64,000 bases of DNA, taken from NCBI GenBank assembly GCA_963732335.1, contig CAVSZO010000063.1, positions 248,001 through 312,000 on the forward strand. Direction: 5' to 3'. Source of the stretch: Desertimonas sp963732335. GTDB taxonomy: Bacteria > Actinomycetota > Acidimicrobiia > Acidimicrobiales > Ilumatobacteraceae. Each line of letters begins with the position of its first letter. The first letter of the stretch is position 1. The position numbers and the translations under genes were made by a program. This document shows, in pieces, positions 26,217 through 35,728 of the stretch. The notes under the pieces are model-generated. The model was not told the DNA's origin and ran no database searches. It saw only the letters and a program-made list of their open reading frames with translations.

Positions 26217-26280
26217 TCCACCGAACGCGGCGACCTAACGACGGTCGCCGCATCAAGCCACCCACGCATCGCGGCATGTA
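26217..26280 (+). repeat. dispersed intergenic repeat, partial copy with hairpin, near 26.25 kb
   Basis: Starts at CCACCGAACGCGGCGACC only eight bases after the PNPOx-like stop codon and ends GCCACCCACGCATCGCGGCATG. It contains a perfect 9-bp stem, GCGGCGACC (26227-26235) and GGTCGCCGC (26243-26251), with a 7-base loop TAACGAC. Its place just after a stop suggests it could also serve as a terminator. Nothing else is recognised from here to the methyltransferase start. Confidence 0.55.
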
Positions 26281-26577
26281 GTTGCGCCTGCAACCATCCG
26301 ACGGAGCGAACCGAATCAACTTGATTCAATTGGGTCGGAGGCCTCAGCTAGTTGCCACGATTCTGTTGTGGACGTCACCGTCGGTGGTACGGGTGGTTAC
26401 CGGTGGGTTTGGACTGCCGGTCGCGGAGCTGAGCTTCGGAGGAAACGAGCTGTCAGAACAGTCGGCGGGAGCCGAGTGGTCGCCCGCCGGCAGGATATTG
26501 GTGGATGGGTTGCCGCGCGGATCGGCCGGGCGGTCGTGCCACGCCGGGGATCCGGCTCCAATCCGTTTCTTGCTGTC

Positions 26578-27399
26578 GTGGCGTCGGTGACGACGTACCG
26601 TGACGCTGTGGGTGAGTCGGAGTACCTCCTGACGAACGCGCGAGAGGAGACGGTCGCTCGTTTCGATGCGTTGGAGGAAGCCTTCGACGACGTGACCATG
26701 GGGCATCTCGGGCGGATCGGGGTGGCGCCAGGGTGGCGGTGCCTAGAGCTGGGTGCCGGCGGCGGATCGATCGCCGCGTGGTTAGCGACCCGGGTGGAGG
26801 CGGCTGGTCGCGTGGTGGCCACCGACCTCGACGTCTCACGGGTTCGAACGCATTCGCTCGATCAGCTGGAGGTGCGCCGACTCGACCTCGTGACCGACGG
26901 ACTGCCTGTGGGTCCGTGGGATCTCATCCACGAGCGCCTCGTGCTTCAGCACGTTCCGGCCCGCTTGCAGGTTCTCGATCGGATGGTGGCCGCGCTGGCG
27001 CCGAGCGGATGGGTCGTCCTCGAGGACTTCGACACCGCCGAGGTCCGCACCACCGATCGCGATGGGCCGGACCACGAGCTGATCGCCCGTGTTGCGGTCG
27101 CCTTCAACGGGTTGTTGGCGCGTCGGGGTGGGGTCAGCAGTTTCGCCGCCAATGCTCGGCGTGAGCTGATGAATCGGGGCCTCGTCGACATTGGCTCCAG
27201 CGGCCATGTCTCGATCGCGTCCGGCGGAACCGGCTTCGCTCGCGCCATCGCCGCCAACACGCGCCAGGTCCGTGACCAGCTCGAAGCGTCCGGTTTGACG
27301 TCCGCCGAGCTCGATCACTTCTTCGACGTGCTCGACGATCCCGAGACTCTTGTCGGGAGCCCGGTGATGATCTCGACGTGGGGTCGCCGGCCGACCTGA
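26578..27399 (+). CDS. class I SAM-dependent methyltransferase
   Basis: About 273 residues. The SAM-binding motif I is CLELGAGGGSIAAWLATRV, motif II ends in VVATDLDVSR, and the post-motif region is VGPWDLIHERLVLQHVPARL, followed by LAPSGWVVLEDFDT. The C-terminal cap (GGVSSFAANARRELMNRGLV) is typical of small-molecule methyltransferases in actinobacteria. Starts at GTG 26578, 26587 or 26608 are all possible; no ribosome binding site decides, and I chose the longest plausible. The substrate cannot be inferred and no biosynthetic neighbours are present. Confidence 0.88.
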   Translation: MASVTTYRDAVGESEYLLTNAREETVARFDALEEAFDDVTMGHLGRIGVAPGWRCLELGAGGGSIAAWLATRVEAAGRVVATDLDVSRVRTHSLDQLEVRRLDLVTDGLPVGPWDLIHERLVLQHVPARLQVLDRMVAALAPSGWVVLEDFDTAEVRTTDRDGPDHELIARVAVAFNGLLARRGGVSSFAANARRELMNRGLVDIGSSGHVSIASGGTGFARAIAANTRQVRDQLEASGLTSAELDHFFDVLDDPETLVGSPVMISTWGRRPT

Positions 27400-27468
27400 C
27401 GGCGCCGCGCGTTGCCATACGGCCCGCCCGCGTGAGCCCTTCCGTGATTACGTGCGGACGCCCTGATT

Positions 27469-27592
27469 CGGCGGTAGGCACGGTCACTCGGGCTAACGCG
27501 CGCTTCGAGAGCGGCGCGTCCGGCGCTCCCGAATGTCGCGACCGAACCACACGATCAGCAACCAGGCGACCCACGCAGATCGACTGGCATGC
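27469..27592 (+). repeat. dispersed intergenic repeat, complete copy near 27.5 kb
   Basis: CGGCGGTAGGCACGGTCACT at the left, GAGAGCGGCGCG next, GCGACCGAACCACACGATCA in the middle, and CAGATCGACTGGCATGC at the right. The left half matches the copy at 10.76 kb nearly base for base. It lies 70 bases after the methyltransferase stop. The remainder of the gap to 27825 holds no recognisable gene. Confidence 0.6.
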
Positions 27593-27825
27593 TGGCCTGG
27601 CGACATGCTCATCGTCGGCGGTCGGTCGCCCGGCCTGTCGGCGTGCCTGGTCTAGACCGCATGTACGCCTTGAGCTCCCAGCCATTCGGGTGGCCCGGCC
27701 GGTTGGGTCCTGACCGGCGGCGCGGTCGGATAGGCGTCGGGGTAGGCATCGTGATCGCCTGCCGGGCGGGTGGCGACGTTGAGGGTGACGGCGCAGACGG
27801 CGAGGCTGCCGCTGACGACGAGCGC

Positions 27826-28344
27826 TCAGGTCTCGGCCAGTGCTTTGATGCCGGCGAGCGTGGCCGCCATGTTCGAGTGGTGCTCGGCGAGGCGGCGGTG
27901 GAGGATCTTCGACTCCTTGTCGGGCATTGCGTCGATCGCCGGGTTGATTCCGCTGCGCCCGGGACCGATGCGCATCCATTGGGTGAGACGGGTTCCGGCG
28001 ACGGTGGGCTCCAGCGAGAAACGCCAGGTGGCCGACGGGAGGCCGTCGGCGCCGTCGACGTCGTAGGCGAGGACCGTGGGCGGGTCGAAGGTCGTGATCG
28101 TCGACGTCGTCTCCCACGAGCCGATTGCGGGATGGTGATTGCGCCCGACGAATCGGCTGCCCGCGGCGGGAACGGTTGCGTCGCCTTGCAGCTCGGCTCC
28201 TTGGAACTCGTTGCTGAAGCGGGCGGGCAGCTGCAAGTCGCTGACTAGCGCCCACACCCGCTCGGGCGGAGCAGCGATCTCGATGTTGGCTTCCGTGGTT
28301 GGCCCGTCGACGTAGCGCAGGATGGGAAGATCAGCGGTGTTCAT
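27826..28344 (-). CDS. SRPBCC family protein
   Basis: A 172-residue START-like protein. The N-terminal strand is TTEANIEIAAPPERVWALVS; further landmarks are FQGAELQGDATVPAAGSRFV, SWETTSTITTFDPPTVLAYD and the C-terminal helix HRRLAEHHSNMAATLAGIKA. It forms a hydrophobic ligand-binding cavity in the cytoplasm; the ligand is unknown. It is divergent from the luciferase-like oxidoreductase at 28419 with 74 bases between the starts, so the two may share a control region, and SRPBCC proteins can hand ligands to such enzymes. Confidence 0.9.
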   Translation of the reverse strand: MNTADLPILRYVDGPTTEANIEIAAPPERVWALVSDLQLPARFSNEFQGAELQGDATVPAAGSRFVGRNHHPAIGSWETTSTITTFDPPTVLAYDVDGADGLPSATWRFSLEPTVAGTRLTQWMRIGPGRSGINPAIDAMPDKESKILHRRLAEHHSNMAATLAGIKALAET

Positions 28345-28418
28345 CGATGACCACCGTAGGACGCTCGCATCGTGCCGGGCTCACCGTAGTAGTCGAGATT
28401 TCCGCGACCATCGAGTCC

Positions 28419-29435
28419 ATGCGTGTCGGTGTTGGTGCGGTCATCTCGGCGCCGACCGACGCCCAGTTCGTGATCGACGCCGAGCGTCTCGGGGTCGACT
28501 CGGTGTGGGTGCCCGAGACATGGGGCGGTGACGCCCTGACGCCGCTCGCCTTCCTGGCGGCATGCACCGAGCGCATCGGACTGGCGTCGGGGATTGTGCA
28601 GCTCGGCGCCCGCACTCCTGCCAACCTGGCGATGACGGCAATGTCGTTGCAGCATCTGTCTGGCGGGCGATTCCGGCTCGGTGTCGGCACTAGCGGGCCA
28701 CAGGTCATCGAGGGCTGGCACGGCGTGCGCTTCGCCACACCGGTCACGGCGACCCGCGAGACGATCGAGATCGTCCGGGCCATCGCCCGCGGCGACAAGG
28801 CCACCCACGACGGACAGGTGTACCGGCTGCCGCTACCCGACGGACCTGGCCGGCCGATTCGCTCGATGTTGCCGCCGACCGCGGTCCCGATCTACGTCGC
28901 CTCGCTTGGCCCGAGGAACCTCGAACTCACCGGCGAGCTCGCCGATGGCTGGCTCGGCAACGCCTTCCTGCCCGAGCACGCCGAAGCGTTCTTGGGTCCC
29001 CTCCGCGCCGGCGCCGAGCGGGCAGGCCGCACGCTCGACGACCTCGACCTCGTAATCCCCGTGGCCGTAGAGATCACCGACGACCCCGAAGAAGCAGCCC
29101 GTCGTCACGCTCGCGGCTACGCCTTCACGATCGGGGCGATGGGATCGCCGGACACCAACTTCTACAACGCCGCCTTCGCTCGGCAGGGTTTCGCCGAGGA
29201 CGTCGCCGCCGTTCAGGCCTTGTGGCTGGCCGGCAAACGGGACGAAGCAGCCGAGCGAGTGCCCATCGAGCTCGGTATGAACACCAATCTGCTCGGCCCA
29301 CCGGCAGCGATCCGCCAACGCCTACGGACCTACGAGGCCGTCGGGATCACGACAGTCCAAGCCAAGCTGACCGGCTCGCCCGTCGAGCAACTCGACACCC
29401 TCGCCCAGCTCCTCGACCTCGCCACTGACAGATAA
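28419..29435 (+). CDS. LLM class F420-dependent oxidoreductase
   Basis: A 338-residue luciferase-like monooxygenase-fold enzyme. The barrel shows ERLGVDSVWVPETWGGDALT, TERIGLASGIVQLGARTPAN, LSGGRFRLGVGTSGPQVIEG, VPIYVASLGPRNLELTGELA (cofactor phosphate region) and ITTVQAKLTGSPVEQLDTLA at the end. The strong match to the F420-using actinobacterial branch, rather than bacterial luciferases, indicates coenzyme F420 as hydride carrier. The ATG at 28419 (MRVGVGAVISAPTDAQ) is the natural start of the first strand. The substrate is unknown. Confidence 0.93.
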   Translation: MRVGVGAVISAPTDAQFVIDAERLGVDSVWVPETWGGDALTPLAFLAACTERIGLASGIVQLGARTPANLAMTAMSLQHLSGGRFRLGVGTSGPQVIEGWHGVRFATPVTATRETIEIVRAIARGDKATHDGQVYRLPLPDGPGRPIRSMLPPTAVPIYVASLGPRNLELTGELADGWLGNAFLPEHAEAFLGPLRAGAERAGRTLDDLDLVIPVAVEITDDPEEAARRHARGYAFTIGAMGSPDTNFYNAAFARQGFAEDVAAVQALWLAGKRDEAAERVPIELGMNTNLLGPPAAIRQRLRTYEAVGITTVQAKLTGSPVEQLDTLAQLLDLATDR

Positions 29436-29466
29436 ACCCAACCATCCCACTCCCCCACCACCATCC

Positions 29467-29497
29467 GATCAGCCGATTAGCCGATCAGCCGATCAGC
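29467..29497 (+). repeat. short tandem repeat, four 8-base units
   Basis: GATCAGCC, GATTAGCC, GATCAGCC and GATCAGC in tandem, 31 bases after the LLM gene. Too short and too regular for a CRISPR. Likely slipped-strand expansion. Confidence 0.8.
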
Positions 29498-29666
29498 GTC
29501 CGCCGACACCAGGCGGACGTGCCCGCGCCCACTCGAACCCCCACGTGACCTCGACCCCAGGGAGGCTCGACCATGACAATCTCCTTCTACCAACATCGCC
29601 GTGGTCGACGGCGGCGGCGGGTTCGATGCTCCTGGTGTCGCTCACCGAGTTCGGTTCACCGGTCAA

Positions 29667-30758
29667 TCAGCTGTTGCGGCGGATGTTCGTCGGCATGAGG
29701 TGGACGCGATAGTCGATGCGCCGGTCGGACGACCACGGCGAGAACGGAGCCATCAGCAGCCCGCACAGCGTCAGCAACACCGTATCGTAGTTGACCCGCC
29801 ACCCGGCAAAGTCGCGCCACACCTGGTCGCGGTCGGACTTGAGCGGCACGCCGATCTCGGCGAGCTGGGCGAGGACTTGGTCGAACTCGTCGCGGGTGAT
29901 CGAGATCGGATCGGTTGGTGCCGGGTCGGGATCGAATCGGACGCCGTAGGCGTCAGCGATGCGCCGCAGCGCCAGGTAACCGGCTCGCAGGCACAGCTGG
30001 GCCTGCCACGAAGCCGGCAGGTCGATCGCCGAAGCCCGCAGCGCCGCACTATCCAACACCGCTCCCGCGGCGGTGATCCACGAGCGTCCGTGGTGCGGAC
30101 TGCGGAAGAACGACAACGCCAGATAGGACGTGTGCGATTCCTCGACCTCGGTGAACCACCGTTCCCAGTCGACCCAGAAGCCGTCCAACTCCTCGATCCA
30201 GCCGATCCGCTCGGCCCGCTGGAACAGCGCCACCGGCGTGGGCGGGGTGCCAGCCCGGACATCGAGCTGCGAGACCAACACCTCGCGGCGCGAGAACAGT
30301 TGGTACATCGTCGGTAAGAAGCTGATCAGCAGGGCTACCAGACCGAGCCCGAGGGTGGCCTCCACGAACGTGGCGGCGATCACCGGTCCGTGGCGATCGG
30401 CCGCAAAGCCGAGTGTCAGCAACGAGGACCCCGACTGCTCGAAGGCATCGCGGGGCCAGTCGACACCCAGCGCCCAGTAGATCGGCATGAACCCGGCCAA
30501 CACCACCGCAATCCAGACCAATGGCAACGTCAGCAGGGCGAACGGTGCGAACCGGGACATGATCCGATCCGCGGCCTCCCAGCTGGAGGCGCGGCGGACC
30601 CGCATGTCGAATGCTCTGCGCACCGATACGAACACGACGCGGGCGAGCCACACCGGCTCGGCGCGCGGCACGACCACCGTCTTGACCGCTGACGCCAGCG
30701 TGGCGAGGACGACTGCCGCGCCCACGACGAAGGCCAACACCCGAGCGACGGCGACCAC
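29667..30758 (-). CDS. membrane protein with ion-channel-like pore segment
   Basis: A 363-residue protein from a GTG at 30758. The N-terminal half has four hydrophobic helices (ARVLAFVVGAAVVLATLASA; FALLTLPLVWIAVVLAGFMP; a pore-like GSSLLTLGFA; GLVALLISFLPTMYQLF). The segment SSLLTLGFA before a final helix looks like a two-helix K+ channel pore with the filter degenerated from TVGYG to TLGFA, so potassium selectivity is doubtful. The C-terminal half is a soluble helical domain rich in Trp and Arg (GFWVDWERWFTEVEESHTSY). Proteins of this design are annotated only as hypothetical in actinobacteria. Confidence 0.8.
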   Translation of the reverse strand: MVAVARVLAFVVGAAVVLATLASAVKTVVVPRAEPVWLARVVFVSVRRAFDMRVRRASSWEAADRIMSRFAPFALLTLPLVWIAVVLAGFMPIYWALGVDWPRDAFEQSGSSLLTLGFAADRHGPVIAATFVEATLGLGLVALLISFLPTMYQLFSRREVLVSQLDVRAGTPPTPVALFQRAERIGWIEELDGFWVDWERWFTEVEESHTSYLALSFFRSPHHGRSWITAAGAVLDSAALRASAIDLPASWQAQLCLRAGYLALRRIADAYGVRFDPDPAPTDPISITRDEFDQVLAQLAEIGVPLKSDRDQVWRDFAGWRVNYDTVLLTLCGLLMAPFSPWSSDRRIDYRVHLMPTNIRRNS

Positions 30759-31200
30759 TGAGCGCGGAGCCTACCGACCAGCTTCAACCCGGCCAGGGAC
30801 CGCGGCAGCAACACCCGACCGCCAACGCCCCATAACACCGGCGCCGACGCCGCCGCCCAGACCGACGCGGCCCACCCAGAACGGCACAGACGCGTCCGCT
30901 CCATCAGTGGTTCCGCGGACTGTCGCGGTTGGAAACGGTGCTGATCCCAACCGCCAACCCAAGACGGCCGCCGCGGCAACCTGCTCATTGGGACTCAGGG
31001 GCCGTCGCCGGTGATAGCCGGAATCGTCGGCGGACGGTTCGGCACGATGAGTTCGGCGCCGCCGCGCCGTCAAAGGGAGGAATGGCTGCGTCAGATCAAC
31101 ACGGACAGCGACACTCGAGGGCGGAGGCTCGCCGTGGGATCGCCCGTCGCGCGGGTTTGGTACTCGGGGCCGTGGCCGATCATCAGGAAAGGTAGATGGG
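30759..31200. other. intergenic, doubtful small frames only
   Basis: A minus-strand frame of 100 codons (30771-31073) ends just before the channel-like gene and has a Gly/Val-rich stretch that could be a helix (FWVGRVGLGGGVGAGVMG), but composition on the other strands is equally open. It cannot be supported as a gene. The bases directly before 31201 include AGGAAAGGTAG, the ribosome binding site of the next gene. Confidence 0.3.
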
Positions 31201-31890
31201 ATGGCGACGTTCGTGTTGGTCCATGGCGGTGGGGACGTCGGTTGGTACTGGCACCGGGTGGTGGCCGAGTTGCACGAGCGGGGCCATCAGACAGTGGCAC
31301 CGGATCTGCCCTGCGATGACGACGCGGCCGGCCTCCGCGAGTACGCCGACACCGTCGTCGACGCCATCGGCGATCGCACCGACCTGGTCGTCGTTGGCCA
31401 ATCGTACGGCGGCTTCACCGCACCGCTGGTGGCCGATCGGGTTCCCGTCGACCTGCTCGTCTTGGTCGCTGGGATGGTCCCGGCTCCGGGGGAGACCCCA
31501 GCGGAGTGGTGGGACAACACTGGCTATCGACAGGCCGTGCAGGAACAAGCCCGGCGCGACGGCGGTCAGACGGGCAGCGACGACCCCTTCGTCGCCTTCT
31601 ATCATGACGTGCCCCGCGCCCTGGCCGAGGAGGCCTTGAGCAGAGAGCGCTCGGAATCGGACGCCGCCTACCACACCGCCTGGCCACTCGATGCCTGGCC
31701 AGCCGTTCCAACCAAGTTCGTGCTCTGCGGCGAGGATCGTTTCTTCCCGCCCCACTTCATGCGCCGCGTCGTCGCCGAACGACTCGCCATCGAGCCCGAC
31801 GAGATCACCGCTGGCCACTGTGTCGCGCTCAGCCGCCCGAAGGAGCTGGCAGACATCCTCGTCGGCTACACGGCTGAACTGCCATGTTGA
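31201..31890 (+). CDS. alpha/beta hydrolase
   Basis: A 229-residue alpha/beta hydrolase of the small esterase type. FVLVHGGGDVGWYWHRVV carries the oxyanion hole, LVVVGQSYGGFTAPLVA the nucleophile elbow with its Ser, FVLCGEDRFFPPHFMRR the acid, and ITAGHCVALSRPKELADIL the His. No signal peptide is present. The family includes esterases, methylesterases and lactonases; the particular substrate is unknown. AGGAAAGG lies about ten bases before the ATG. Both neighbours are on the other strand. Confidence 0.92.
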   Translation: MATFVLVHGGGDVGWYWHRVVAELHERGHQTVAPDLPCDDDAAGLREYADTVVDAIGDRTDLVVVGQSYGGFTAPLVADRVPVDLLVLVAGMVPAPGETPAEWWDNTGYRQAVQEQARRDGGQTGSDDPFVAFYHDVPRALAEEALSRERSESDAAYHTAWPLDAWPAVPTKFVLCGEDRFFPPHFMRRVVAERLAIEPDEITAGHCVALSRPKELADILVGYTAELPC

Positions 31891-32087
31891 ACCGGGCCGC
31901 GCGATCATCCCCGTCGTGATTGTCATGCCGTCGCGGACTGGCGACGACAAGCCGTCGACAACGCCGAACACGAATTCGCCGAGAGCGATGATCGTCAAAA
32001 GGTCGAAGGCTCAACGAGCGCGTGCAATGCCGATCATCGACGCCGTCGCCCGCGCGATCGTGGGCCTCACCGCTTGGAGTTGGTCAT

Positions 32088-33212
32088 CTAGCGGGAGATG
32101 AACGGCAGGTCGCGCCGCAGGAGCATTTCGTAGATGACCTGGGGGCGGCTGTCGTCGGGGAGGCTCAGCGACACCGAGACGACGTCTCCGGCGGCGGCGA
32201 TGTCCTCGATGGTGACGGACTCGCTGATCGGTTGGTTGGTGACCAAGCTCAAACCCTCGCGATAGAGCCGCTCCAGCGATGCGACCGAGTCGGCGGCCTC
32301 TTCTGCCGACGAGAAGTGGTAAGCGACCGTGATGGCCGCCTCGCCGTCGACGGCGTTCCAGCCGAAGCCGACCGCATCGAACGGTGCAAGCGGAACCTGG
32401 TCCTGAACCACGTCCTGGAGCTCGGCGAGCACCTCGGACGAGATCGGCTGGCCGCTGCCGAGTTGATCGAAGCCGGCTTCGACGCGAGTCAGGACGGCGG
32501 CGACTACGTCGGCTTGATCGAGTGCAGTTGCTACGGCTGCGAGTGCCGCGTCGTCGGCGAGTGTCTCGTCGGGCCCAGCCAGCCACTGCTGCACAAACGT
32601 GGTGCTGAACGACGCGGCGATGCGGTCGCCGTCCCAGGCGAGGCGCACAGGCCGGCCCAATCGATCGACGGGGTTGGCTTCGCTCAGGTCGGGCTCGAAG
32701 TCTTCGCCCTCGCCATAGCTGACGACGCCGTCAGCGACCTCGATGAGGTCGGGGTTCAGCGTAGTCTCGTCGAAGTCGCCGGTGATGACGGCGAAGGATT
32801 CTGGAGGCGTCGACTGCTCGACGAAGGCGTTGGCGTCCACGAGGGACCAGCCGAGGGCGGTGTCGAACTCGGCAATGTCGCGCAGGTACTGGTAGTTGAA
32901 CACCTGACCCAGCGGCACGAACAGCGGCGCGAACTTGTCCTCCCGCGGTAGCCCCGTCAAGGGAAAGATCCAGGACGCGACAGCGTCGATGTCGGGCTCG
33001 CTCGGTCGCTCGAGCCCCGCCAACTCCGTCGCCGCGACCAGGTCACCGCTCTGGATCATCAAACCGTCGGTGTCGGTCGACACTGGCAGCTCAGCGAGGG
33101 CTCCGAGCACCGTGTAGTCGTCGCCGCTCGACAAATGCAGCGACGAGTCGTCGGACGGCGGCACAGTGGCAGGGGCGAGCAGAACCACGGCTGACAAAGC
33201 GAAGAGGCGCAT
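32088..33212 (-). CDS. secreted protein of unknown function
   Basis: A 374-residue protein with an N-terminal signal peptide (MRLFALSAVVLLAPATVPPS). The mature part is strongly acidic and has the periodic helices and strands of a large globular domain. Repeated-looking segments are TDTDGLMIQSGDLVAATELA, ALGWSLVDANAFVEQSTPPE, DRIAASFSTTFVQQWLAG and AITVAYHFSSAEEAADSVAS. No cysteine lipobox is seen. I do not recognise a family; the length and layout recall actinobacterial extracytoplasmic proteins annotated as hypothetical. It stands alone. Confidence 0.82.
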   Translation of the reverse strand: MRLFALSAVVLLAPATVPPSDDSSLHLSSGDDYTVLGALAELPVSTDTDGLMIQSGDLVAATELAGLERPSEPDIDAVASWIFPLTGLPREDKFAPLFVPLGQVFNYQYLRDIAEFDTALGWSLVDANAFVEQSTPPESFAVITGDFDETTLNPDLIEVADGVVSYGEGEDFEPDLSEANPVDRLGRPVRLAWDGDRIAASFSTTFVQQWLAGPDETLADDAALAAVATALDQADVVAAVLTRVEAGFDQLGSGQPISSEVLAELQDVVQDQVPLAPFDAVGFGWNAVDGEAAITVAYHFSSAEEAADSVASLERLYREGLSLVTNQPISESVTIEDIAAAGDVVSVSLSLPDDSRPQVIYEMLLRRDLPFISR

Positions 33213-33428
33213 CTACCCATCATGGTGTATCGCCGTCGGCGAGTTCACGACGCCCCTCGGAACCACACCTCGCTCACGAACCGCGCCGACACCCACGCTC
33301 GACGTGGCGCCAAACACGGTGAGCACGGGTCGCCCGCGCTCCCGACCGTCACCGATCGGTCGGGGCGGTGGCTGATCCAGCCGGTGACCCGCTGGATCGC
33401 CTCGCGAATCCATCCTGCGGCCCGCAGG

Positions 33429-34031
33429 TCAGACTCCGCTGAGATGGGCTTCGAATTCTGCCGGCGATCGAACCCCGGCGTCGAGAACCGCTGTGTAGAT
33501 GTCGTAGCCCCGCACCGTTGTCCCGTACGCCTCGCGCTGCGCCCAGACATCTTTGATCGACAAGATCGCCCTGCGGGCCTGGCGATCGAGTCGCCGGTGG
33601 AGCACGGCGACATGACCGAGATCGGGTTGCCGCGCCGGATCGTCGACGAACCACAGGTCAACATTCCAGCTTCGGTCACCGTCGCGGTAGTCGATTCCCC
33701 AGTAAACGCCGTCGGGGTAGGTCAGATCGACATTCCACCCTCCGGTGTCGTTGCGGAATTGCAACTGACGCACCCGTGGATGGCGCGCCAAGTCGCGGCC
33801 GATGTCGAACAGCGCGGCAACATCAAGAGTTGGACACACCACGGTGATATCGAGGTCACGCCGCACCATCAGTCCGAGAGCCGCGCTTCCTACGAGGTGT
33901 ACCTCGCCCAGGTTCGTGCACAACCGATCCAGCGCCAAGTCGACACGCACCCGATCCGCTTCACGCTGCAGCACCTCCTGCCGTCGCTCCAACTCGTCAT
34001 CATCGAGTCGAACGTTTGGTCCGTCGCTCAC
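33429..34031 (-). CDS. nucleotidyltransferase-fold protein
   Basis: A 200-residue protein with a minimal nucleotidyltransferase core: VHLVGSAALGLMVRRDLDIT (G-S followed by D-x-D) and the later third acidic strand NVDLTYPDGVYWGIDYRDGD then SWNVDLWFVDD. A C-terminal helical part (RRAILSIKDVWAQREAYGTT) resembles the GrpB or aminoglycoside nucleotidyltransferase-like groups. It might transfer AMP or another nucleotide to a small molecule or protein; the target is unknown. The neighbour on the 5' side holds a repeat copy. Confidence 0.87.
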   Translation of the reverse strand: MSDGPNVRLDDDELERRQEVLQREADRVRVDLALDRLCTNLGEVHLVGSAALGLMVRRDLDITVVCPTLDVAALFDIGRDLARHPRVRQLQFRNDTGGWNVDLTYPDGVYWGIDYRDGDRSWNVDLWFVDDPARQPDLGHVAVLHRRLDRQARRAILSIKDVWAQREAYGTTVRGYDIYTAVLDAGVRSPAEFEAHLSGV

Positions 34032-34528
34032 CGCCGCTCAGTCTCACACCGTTGCGCGCTGAGCGACGCCTGCCAACAGCGGCGAAAACTCAGACATCGG
34101 GCAGATCCGCACGACTGGACACCATCGTCGTTGTGGACGAACGCGCCTTCCACGATGACGGCGACAACGGGTGGCGGGCCGTCGACACCTTCGCTGAAGG
34201 GGTCCGAGGCGACCGAACGCCCGCACCGAACTCCGCCGTCTGCCGAGCTGCGACGCACGCCGATCGGCATGGCGGTTGCTGTGATGGAGTCGCAGGATGT
34301 GGGGTTCGTTCAGCTGTCGGCGGGGTGGCTGGCAGACGTCGTTGAGAAGGTGGGCTGGACGGAAGCGGAGGAGTTGATTCCGAGGTCGGGAGAATTCCTC
34401 CTTCGGCTTCGGGAGACTTTGGAGGAAGAACTCGTCGCCAGGGCGTACGGCCGGCAACGTTCTGGCGGTATCGTGTGCCAAGCCCGATCACCGGGCCTTC
34501 TCAACGATCATCGGCGGAGGATCGACCA
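34032..34528. other. intergenic with repeat copy and WLADV-type peptide frame
   Basis: A partial repeat copy (34205-34272: GACCGAACGCCCGCACCGAA ... GATCGGCATG) is followed on the + strand by a frame MAVAVMESQDVGFVQLSAGW then LADVVEKVGWTEAEELIPR. A similar peptide, AWLADVGKKVGWDEALVKHP, follows the repeat copy near 59.05 kb. No ribosome binding site is obvious. GGCGGAGG at 34513-34520 belongs to the next gene. Confidence 0.45.
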
Positions 34529-35149
34529 ATGCACTTCACTCGCGGCACGCGCCGTTGTGCCCTCGCGGCAACGATCGCGTCAGCCATCACCATCATCGCC
34601 TACGGCGGGCAGGCGCTCGGGGCGACGCCACCGTCTGATCCCCTGACCGCGGCGATGGTGGCCAACGGGTTCGCCGAACCGACCGACGAACAGCGACATG
34701 CCTTCCGAACGATGTGCACGGCGTTCGAGAACAACGACGTCGACATCATCAACGAGGTCGCTGCCAGCGGAGCCACCGCCTACGTCGCCGCCGTCGCAGT
34801 AGGGGTGCTCTGCCCGCCGCAAGCTGCCCGTGTGGGCGTGGCCGTGATGGGCAATGGCGACCGTGTGTTCCCCGGATTCCCACTGATCGTTGACGTCGAC
34901 ACGGTCGACAGCCGCGTGGCCACTTCGTTCGCGGGCGAACTGGCGGACGGCAGGGTTGTCGCGCTGGCCCCAGGCGTCTATACGCCGTACGACCCCAACG
35001 TGTCGAATCCGCTCGCCTACCTCAATGGGCCGAGCGACGGCGATTGCATCATGCGTGAGCAGTTCTTCCCGAACAGCGCGGGGTCGTGCTGGAACGGTGT
35101 CCATGCAGGTGCAGCCGAACCAACGGTCTTCAATCCCACCGAAGACTGA
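34529..35149 (+). CDS. secreted protein of unknown function
   Basis: A 206-residue protein with a classical signal peptide (RRCALAATIASAITIIAYGG, cleavage likely after ALGA). The mature protein has four cysteines (MCTAFENN, VLCPPQAA, GDCIMREQ, GSCWNGV) that could form two disulfides, and Gly/Asn/Pro-rich turns. No enzyme motif is recognised. The ATG at 34529 has GGAGG nine bases before it. The K+ channel gene begins only 12 bases after its stop, so the two may be co-transcribed. Confidence 0.85.
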   Translation: MHFTRGTRRCALAATIASAITIIAYGGQALGATPPSDPLTAAMVANGFAEPTDEQRHAFRTMCTAFENNDVDIINEVAASGATAYVAAVAVGVLCPPQAARVGVAVMGNGDRVFPGFPLIVDVDTVDSRVATSFAGELADGRVVALAPGVYTPYDPNVSNPLAYLNGPSDGDCIMREQFFPNSAGSCWNGVHAGAAEPTVFNPTED

Positions 35150-35161
35150 CGTCGCTGTTCC

Positions 35162-35514
35162 GTGGAGCTGGTGCCCGACTACGTGACCTCGCCTCTACGA
35201 CGCCGGCGGGCACAAACGGACGGTCTTCTGCTCGTGTTGGCGCTCGGAGCGGCGGGGATGACCTGGCTCACCGCGGTAGCCACATTCACCCAGGCGGAAG
35301 ACGTCGCGCCGGGGGCCGACTCAGTTCCTTCTTCGACGCGTTGTGGTGGTGGACAGCGACAATCACGACCCTTGGCTATGGCGACGTGTTTCCGGTAACC
35401 ACTGCGGGGCGGATCGTCGGCGGCGTCACGATGGTCGTCGGAATTTCGACGTTCGCTGTTGTCACCGCCAAGGTCGCAGAGTGGCTCGTCCGCGGCGACC
35501 GAAGCGCTCGATGA
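35162..35514 (+). CDS. two-helix potassium channel (one frameshift)
   Basis: A small K+ channel of about 117 residues read in two frames. From the GTG at 35162 the first helix is GLLLVLALGAAGMTWLTAVA. Near 35329 a one-base shift leads to FFDALWWWTATITTLGYGDV, with the intact selectivity filter TLGYGD after the pore helix, then the second helix GGVTMVVGISTFAVVTAKVA. This is the Ion_trans_2 fold, assembling as a tetramer. The single shift between helix 1 and the pore is either an assembly error or a recent mutation, because the rest is undamaged. Confidence 0.82.
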
Positions 35515-35728
35515 AGTCGACGCCATAGCTGCGATCGGTACCGGTCCCAACGCGGCGAACATTGTCTGACTCGGCACTACTGCTCGACAGGACGCGGCGG
35601 CGCGCTCGAGGATGGTCGTTCTTACGGAGCGTGTTCGGCGCAGGACAATCCGGCCTTCGCAATGAGCAGCTCCCGTGGTGGGTGGTTACCTTCGCGGGAA
35701 CAACCGTCAACCCGACAAGGGAGAACGC

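Noticed and set aside
27134..28255. Minus-strand open frame of 373 codons across the methyltransferase end and SRPBCC gene
   Set aside because: It overlaps two well-supported genes in other frames and has only Arg-rich, domain-free sequence.
29467..29497. Four tandem 8-base units as a possible CRISPR
   Set aside because: Units are contiguous, without spacers, and far too short.
33222..34646. Plus-strand open frame of 474 codons over the nucleotidyltransferase
   Set aside because: It overlaps a recognised minus-strand gene; only the short part after the 34.2-kb repeat has any interest of its own.
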